Source of the DNA: Bacillus sp. EB106-08-02-XG196
GTDB lineage: Bacteria; Bacillota; Bacilli; Bacillales; Cytobacillaceae
DNA: 64,000 nt
Direction of reading: 5' to 3'
NCBI RefSeq assembly: GCF_013396335.1
Contig: NZ_JABWSY010000018.1
Span: forward strand, 1 to 64,000
Under the pieces are notes generated by a model. The model was given only the letters and a program-made list of their open reading frames with translations, was not told the origin of the DNA and did not search any database. Below, piece by piece: positions 59,854 through 64,000 of the stretch. Each line of letters begins with the position of its first letter. The stretch's first letter is position 1. A program made the position numbers and the translations under genes.

Positions 59854-61005
59854 TTATTTCTTAGCCAAGACATCGCTTGATTTAACTAATTCATCAAATA
59901 TCACGGTTGTTAAGCTATGAGCGCCCTTGCTGTCGTGGCCAGCTTCCCACAGCATCATACCGCCAAAGCCGTGACCAAGTGCTAGATTTGTCTTCTTTCT
60001 AATCGTTTCTACACCATTATAATGATAAGTCGTTCCGTTCATACTTACAGTATCCTTCGCAGCATTTGCGGGATCACTGTTGATAATAGCAGCATAAGAA
60101 ACCTGCTTAATAGCGGGGTCTTCAGGCTGAGCATAAAAAGGAACACCTAAAACAAGCTTTTCTTTCGGCAGATTGTTTTGATCAAACAAATTAGCCCAAT
60201 AGTTTACTATTTTCTCCGTAAACGGATAAGGAGATAAATTGGCCGCATTGTAGCCGCCATCCCACTGACCATCATAAGCCATGATATTGACATGATCAAC
60301 ATGCTGGAAAGTTGATGGTTCATAGACGACAAAGCCCATTTCGGTGCCTGTCACCGCATGAATTTTCGCATAAACAGCAATTGATAGTTCTTTACCTTTT
60401 GGATGAAGCTGAGCGCTAAGTTCCTTTGCAAATGCTGCCAAGTTTGCTGCATCAGCTTTTGAACGAGGATGTTCGAAATCGATATCGATACCGTCTAGAT
60501 GTTCACGATCTACCATACTAGTAAGTTCATTCACTAGTTTCGTTCTAGAATCAGGATTGCTGATGGCTGCTTTAAATGGTTCATAGGATTCCCCGCCATT
60601 TATATGAAACCAGCCGCCAACCGCTAAGATTACTTTTGTATTGTGTTTGTCAGCTTCCTTAACCATGGCTCGTAAATTATTGATGGCCGAATCGCCATTT
60701 AGCAAAATTCCTCCATCGGGTGTTGGATGAGCAAACGAGAAGATTGCGTGTGTTAGTTTGGAATAATCAACCACATTGGGATCACGAAAATCCTGTACAT
60801 AACCTAATAACACTTTAGATTCCTCTAAACTCTCCTCTGGAATTGCTTTGTGTTCGAGGGTTTTATTTGATTCTGAAGCTTTTTCTATTTTAAGCGGTTG
60901 CGACGCTTGTTCTGTTTTATTTTTTGAATATATGACTCCTGTAAATATTCCCCCTGTAAAGGTAAGTAAGATTACCAGGGCTAGGAGGATTTTGCTTTTT
61001 TTCAT
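59854..61005 (-). CDS. Glycosyl hydrolase family 18 protein, membrane-anchored or secreted
   Basis: 383 aa. One N-terminal hydrophobic segment (ILLALVILLTFTGGIFTGVIY) acts as signal or anchor, followed by a charged linker and a (beta/alpha)8 GH18 domain. The catalytic DxxDxDxE motif is intact in LDGIDIDFEHP near residue 167. Other landmarks are VLLGYVQDFRDPNVVDYSKLTHAIFSF, VILAVGGW and the C-terminal GFGGMMLWEAGHD. Such proteins act as chitinase-like or endo-N-acetylglucosaminidase-like hydrolases on wall or extracellular glycans. Good GGAGG ribosome site. Confidence 0.9.
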   Translation of the reverse strand: MKKSKILLALVILLTFTGGIFTGVIYSKNKTEQASQPLKIEKASESNKTLEHKAIPEESLEESKVLLGYVQDFRDPNVVDYSKLTHAIFSFAHPTPDGGILLNGDSAINNLRAMVKEADKHNTKVILAVGGWFHINGGESYEPFKAAISNPDSRTKLVNELTSMVDREHLDGIDIDFEHPRSKADAANLAAFAKELSAQLHPKGKELSIAVYAKIHAVTGTEMGFVVYEPSTFQHVDHVNIMAYDGQWDGGYNAANLSPYPFTEKIVNYWANLFDQNNLPKEKLVLGVPFYAQPEDPAIKQVSYAAIINSDPANAAKDTVSMNGTTYHYNGVETIRKKTNLALGHGFGGMMLWEAGHDSKGAHSLTTVIFDELVKSSDVLAKK

Positions 61006-61185
61006 AGATTGTTTTCCTCCCTATTATTCTCATACTTTAAAATTGTATCAAAAAAAGAGGGGAAGGAGAGATGGTAATATCCGCCTTGCAAATAATTGGA
61101 AAACTTGAAACCAAATTTATTGTTAATTAAGCTCAAATATTGTCTAATGGTAGTAAGACTTCTAGTGTAAAGGAGATTCACTTCT

Positions 61186-62289
61186 GTGTGGGCTGTTGGA
61201 GTAGGAATTATCTTACTATATAATTTATTGATTTTTTATATTGGTTACAATATTTGGGTATGGTTAAAAAACATTAGTGGAGATCGAAAGAGTATAAAAA
61301 TAATATTCTGGGTTGTCCTTGTTATTTTTGCTTATTCTTTTGTTTTTTCACGATGGTTAGATGAGAGTTTATTTTTTACTTGGCTTGGTGCAGCGTGGCT
61401 GTCGTTATTTTACTTTTTAATATTGCTGCTTCCCTTAGCCAATTTAGCGGTTTTTTTAAGAAGATATACAAAAATACAGAAAGAAAAGTTTGTTAAAAGG
61501 ACAGGATACACCGTACTTGTTGTGATTGTTTGCTCTTTCTTTTTTGGAATATTTAATGCTTACAGTCCTAAAGCGAAAACATATCAGATTAATATCCCGA
61601 AACAGGTTGAAGGGAAACAAAGCTTGAATATTATTATGGCTTCTGATATGCATTTTGGGGATTTATCCGGCAGCGGTCAGGCAAAAAAATTAGTTGAGTA
61701 TATTAATTCACAAAAACCTGATATCGTCCTCTTTCCAGGGGATATTATCGATGACGATATCACACCTTTTCTTAAAGAAGGTATTCCAGAGATTCTAAAA
61801 CAAATACAAGCGCCTGTGTATGCTTCCTTAGGAAATCATGATCGTGATGATGTAGATTTAGTGAAGATTTTTAATAATAGTGGAATGAAGGTATTAGATG
61901 ATGATGTGCTGAACCTTCCTGAAGGGATCGTCCTTGTCGGCAGAAAAGACCGGGGATATCAGGATGTTGTTAGAGCTGAGCTTCCTGCATTAATGAAGCA
62001 GGTCGATGTTAAAAAACCCGTATTCCTTCTTGAACATCAGCCTTATGATTTAGATATCGCTGAAAAAAATGGAGTGGATCTGATTCTATCTGGCCATACA
62101 CATCGAGGACAGGTGGCACCTGGAAATCTGATTACGAATATGATTTTTGAAAATGATTGGGGCTATCTGAAGAGAGGGGAGCTGCAATCTATAGTCTCCT
62201 CGGGTTATGGTGTATGGGGACTGCCTATCCGAATTGGAACACGATCAGAAATTGTTCAAATTAACGTTACGTTTAATCCCTCAAGATAA
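61186..62289 (+). CDS. Membrane-anchored metallophosphoesterase
   Basis: 367 aa. Four N-terminal hydrophobic helices (about residues 1-125) anchor an extracytoplasmic-type metallophosphatase domain with MASDMHFGDLS (DxH), PGDIIDD (GDxxD), LGNHDRDD (GNHD) and SGHTHRGQ (GHTH). This is the UDP-2,3-diacylglucosamine pyrophosphatase-like/YkuE-YpbG type whose substrate in Gram-positives is usually unknown, possibly phospholipid or wall precursors. GTG start behind AAAGGAG. Confidence 0.88.
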   Translation: MWAVGVGIILLYNLLIFYIGYNIWVWLKNISGDRKSIKIIFWVVLVIFAYSFVFSRWLDESLFFTWLGAAWLSLFYFLILLLPLANLAVFLRRYTKIQKEKFVKRTGYTVLVVIVCSFFFGIFNAYSPKAKTYQINIPKQVEGKQSLNIIMASDMHFGDLSGSGQAKKLVEYINSQKPDIVLFPGDIIDDDITPFLKEGIPEILKQIQAPVYASLGNHDRDDVDLVKIFNNSGMKVLDDDVLNLPEGIVLVGRKDRGYQDVVRAELPALMKQVDVKKPVFLLEHQPYDLDIAEKNGVDLILSGHTHRGQVAPGNLITNMIFENDWGYLKRGELQSIVSSGYGVWGLPIRIGTRSEIVQINVTFNPSR

Positions 62290-62299
62290 AAATTGTAGG

Positions 62300-62328
62300 A
62301 ATCCACCTGTTTCAGGTGGATTTTTTTA
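62300..62328 (+). terminator. Intrinsic terminator after the metallophosphoesterase
   Basis: Stem AATCCACCTG / CAGGTGGATT with a 3-nt loop and seven T residues. Confidence 0.92.
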
Positions 62329-62442
62329 CATTTAGATATAAAAGACAAACTGACAGTGTTTTTTTATTCTCTATTTGAATAATATTTATTGATGACTACA
62401 AATTTTATAAAATCGCTTTATTGCCATAAAGGAGAGAAGCAA

Positions 62443-62739
62443 ATGGAAAAACTTACCCCTTCTGAGGTGCAGAAAAAGTTATCCTCCGTTCCAAACTGGA
62501 GATTAACGGATGAAAAATGGATTGAACGAAAGTATCGTTTTCGCGACTATTTAAAAGGAATAGATTTTGTAAACCTTGTTGCAAATCTATCTGAGCAGGT
62601 TAACCACCATCCATTTATTTCAATAGACTATAAGGTCGTTACTTTAAGGATTTCCTCATGGAATGCAAGGGGTTTAACCGCATTGGATTTTGATTTAGCA
62701 ACAAAGTATGATGAGTATTATTTACAAATGAAAGGTTAA
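62443..62739 (+). CDS. phhB: Pterin-4a-carbinolamine dehydratase
   Basis: 98 aa. It recycles the pterin cofactor by dehydrating 4a-hydroxytetrahydrobiopterin formed in aromatic hydroxylation. The family pattern is clear: WRLTDEKWIERKYRFRDY, then EQVNHHPFISIDYKVVTLRISSW with the active-site His-His-Pro, and TALDFDLATKYDE. A frame starting at 62389 exists, but GGAGAG is correctly placed before ATG 62443. It sits 26 bp before phenylalanine hydroxylase, its functional partner. Confidence 0.95.
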   Translation: MEKLTPSEVQKKLSSVPNWRLTDEKWIERKYRFRDYLKGIDFVNLVANLSEQVNHHPFISIDYKVVTLRISSWNARGLTALDFDLATKYDEYYLQMKG

Positions 62740-62765
62740 TTTCCTTCTAAGGGAGAGATTTCTAA

Positions 62766-64000
62766 ATGGGAGAAGTAAAGAAAGTTCCAAGACACCTACA
62801 AAAATACGTAGTTGATCAACAATATGAAAAATATACTCCGATTGATCATGCAGTATGGCGTTATGTGATGAGACAAAACCATAACTATTTAAAGGATACT
62901 GCCCATCAAGCATATGTTGGCGGGTTAAAGGCTTCAGGGATATCCGTAGAGAAAATACCCAATGTAATGGATATGAACAAAGCGTTAAAACCCTTCGGTT
63001 GGGGGGCTGCCAATATTGATGGTTTTATACCAGGCGTTATTTTTTTCGACTTTCAGGCACATGGTATCCTGCCGATTGCCTCAGACATTCGTAAACTAGA
63101 AAACATTCAATATACACCAGCACCAGATATCATCCATGAAGCAGCAGGTCACGCACCAATCCTTTGTGAAGAGAAGTTCTCTGAATATGTAAAGCTATTT
63201 GGACAAATTGGATCAAAAGCATTGGCCACAAGTGAGGAGCATGAATTATTTGAAGCAGTGCGTACCTATTCGAATTTATTAGAAAGTGGAAAAGCAACAA
63301 AAGAAGAAATCAAAGAAGCTAAAGCCAACTTTGAAGAAAAACAGTCAGCTGTAACGGAATTATCAGAAGCGGAACAAATATCACGTTTATATTGGTGGAC
63401 GGTTGAATACGGCCTAATTGGCAGTGTCAACCAGCCACAAATCTATGGTGCTGGACTGCTTTCTTCTGTATCGGAAGGAAGAAGCAGCTTAACAGCTTCA
63501 GTTAAGAAACTACCATTTAACCTGCAACACGTTATTGAAACAGGCTTTGATATTACCAAACCACAGCCACAGCTTTTTGTTTGTGACAGCTTTGATCAAT
63601 TAATCGATGCTGTGAATAAATTTTCGGAAACCATGGCCTTTAAAGTTGGAGGGACAGAGGGCTTAGAGAAAGCACTTCGTTCGAATCATACGGCTACGAT
63701 TCAATATAGCTCAGGGCTGCAGCTAACCGGTACATTACGTAACATCATAAAGGATGAAAAAGGTGAAGCGATATACATCCAAACAGAGGGTCCATCAGCA
63801 TTGGCATATAACAATACTGAATTGAAAGGACACGGTAAAACGACACACCACGATGGCTTTGGAGCACCAATTGGAGGAATCGTAAACGTGATAAAACCTC
63901 TTGAGAAGCTTACTGATGCCGAGCTTGGAGAAATTGGAATAGAGATTGGAAAAGACTGTACCCTTGAGTATGAGAGTGGAGTTAAGGTAGTGGGAGCTCC
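62766..64000 (+). CDS. phhA: Phenylalanine 4-monooxygenase, 3' end outside the window
   Basis: An open frame from ATG 62766 (GGGAGAG upstream) continues through the right edge: 411 codons are visible and there is no stop. The aromatic amino acid hydroxylase domain is clear, with the iron-binding HEAAGH motif near residue 125 and the third ligand glutamate in WWTVEYGLIGSVN near residue 210. The protein continues beyond the catalytic core into an extension (LRNIIKDEKGEAIYIQTEG), as in the long Bacillus cereus-group type. It converts phenylalanine to tyrosine with tetrahydropterin. Confidence 0.93.
   Translation, partial: MGEVKKVPRHLQKYVVDQQYEKYTPIDHAVWRYVMRQNHNYLKDTAHQAYVGGLKASGISVEKIPNVMDMNKALKPFGWGAANIDGFIPGVIFFDFQAHGILPIASDIRKLENIQYTPAPDIIHEAAGHAPILCEEKFSEYVKLFGQIGSKALATSEEHELFEAVRTYSNLLESGKATKEEIKEAKANFEEKQSAVTELSEAEQISRLYWWTVEYGLIGSVNQPQIYGAGLLSSVSEGRSSLTASVKKLPFNLQHVIETGFDITKPQPQLFVCDSFDQLIDAVNKFSETMAFKVGGTEGLEKALRSNHTATIQYSSGLQLTGTLRNIIKDEKGEAIYIQTEGPSALAYNNTELKGHGKTTHHDGFGAPIGGIVNVIKPLEKLTDAELGEIGIEIGKDCTLEYESGVKVVGA

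Noticed and set aside
1..64000. CRISPR arrays, insertion sequences, tRNA or rRNA genes, prophage genes
   Set aside because: No regularly spaced repeats, transposase or integrase motifs, cloverleaf or rRNA-like sequence were seen on reading both strands; a tRNA scan and Rfam search would settle this.

Overview
The window reads as low-GC Firmicute chromosome, most likely Bacillaceae (a Bacillus/Neobacillus-type soil organism). The support is strong AGGAGG-type ribosome sites, frequent TTG/GTG starts, a T-box in front of proBA, a RocR/sigma-54 controlled roc operon, CcpA-like cre sites and B. subtilis-type families (PucR, DUF1292, YqcI, Pro/Roc proteins). I saw no rRNA, tRNA, insertion sequence or CRISPR array. 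The right edge cuts through a phenylalanine hydroxylase gene.

Region 1 (about 1-11 kb) is a reductive pyrimidine catabolism block. It holds dihydropyrimidine dehydrogenase PreT/PreA, dihydropyrimidinase, an NCS1 nucleobase/hydantoin-type permease, a 72-aa unknown protein, a PucR-type regulator, a CoA-acylating (methyl)malonate-semialdehyde dehydrogenase and an omega-amino acid (beta-alanine type) aminotransferase. Together these would take uracil/thymine to acetyl-/propionyl-CoA, except that no beta-ureidopropionase gene is present in the window. A PucR-box-like sequence and a -10 element precede preT, and a cre lies between preT and preA.

Region 2 (11-22 kb) is mostly housekeeping: a DNA2/NAM7-type helicase, proBA behind a proline-type T-box, a YqcI/YcgG protein, a PD-(D/E)XK nuclease fused to an XPD/DinG-type helicase, a SatD-like protein with a DUF3307 membrane protein, a DJ-1/PfpI protein, DUF1292 and a small secreted protein.

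Region 3 (22-30 kb) is an amino acid catabolic unit. A RocR-like sigma-54 activator is divergent from rocA-rocD-rocG (pyrroline-5-carboxylate dehydrogenase, ornithine aminotransferase, glutamate dehydrogenase). The intergenic region has a textbook -24/-12 promoter and two palindromic activator sites 40 bp apart. A class-3-type aldehyde dehydrogenase and an 82-aa unknown follow.

Region 4 (30-56 kb) is a large, nearly gap-free catabolic island that I cannot assign to a named pathway. It contains a complete 2-oxoacid dehydrogenase complex (E1 alpha, E1 beta, E2, E3), acyl-CoA dehydrogenase, enoyl-CoA hydratase, two class III CoA-transferases, two AMP-forming CoA ligases, a full Liv-type ABC importer, two TetR regulators, a split MaoC dehydratase pair, a medium-chain reductase, a tandem carboxymuconolactone-decarboxylase-like protein, an iron alcohol dehydrogenase, an SDR, a thiolase and an MBL hydrolase. 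The layout suggests import of an organic acid, CoA activation, a beta-oxidation-like spiral and thiolysis. This is the best candidate for an undescribed system here.

Region 5 (56-64 kb) has an XRE-cupin regulator divergent from a carboxylesterase-DoxX-DODA dioxygenase operon that resembles quinone/electrophile resistance modules. It is followed by TrhO (tRNA U34 hydroxylation), a GH18 hydrolase, a membrane-anchored metallophosphoesterase, pterin-4a-carbinolamine dehydratase and the start of phenylalanine hydroxylase. Most transcription units end in clear intrinsic terminators, which are listed.
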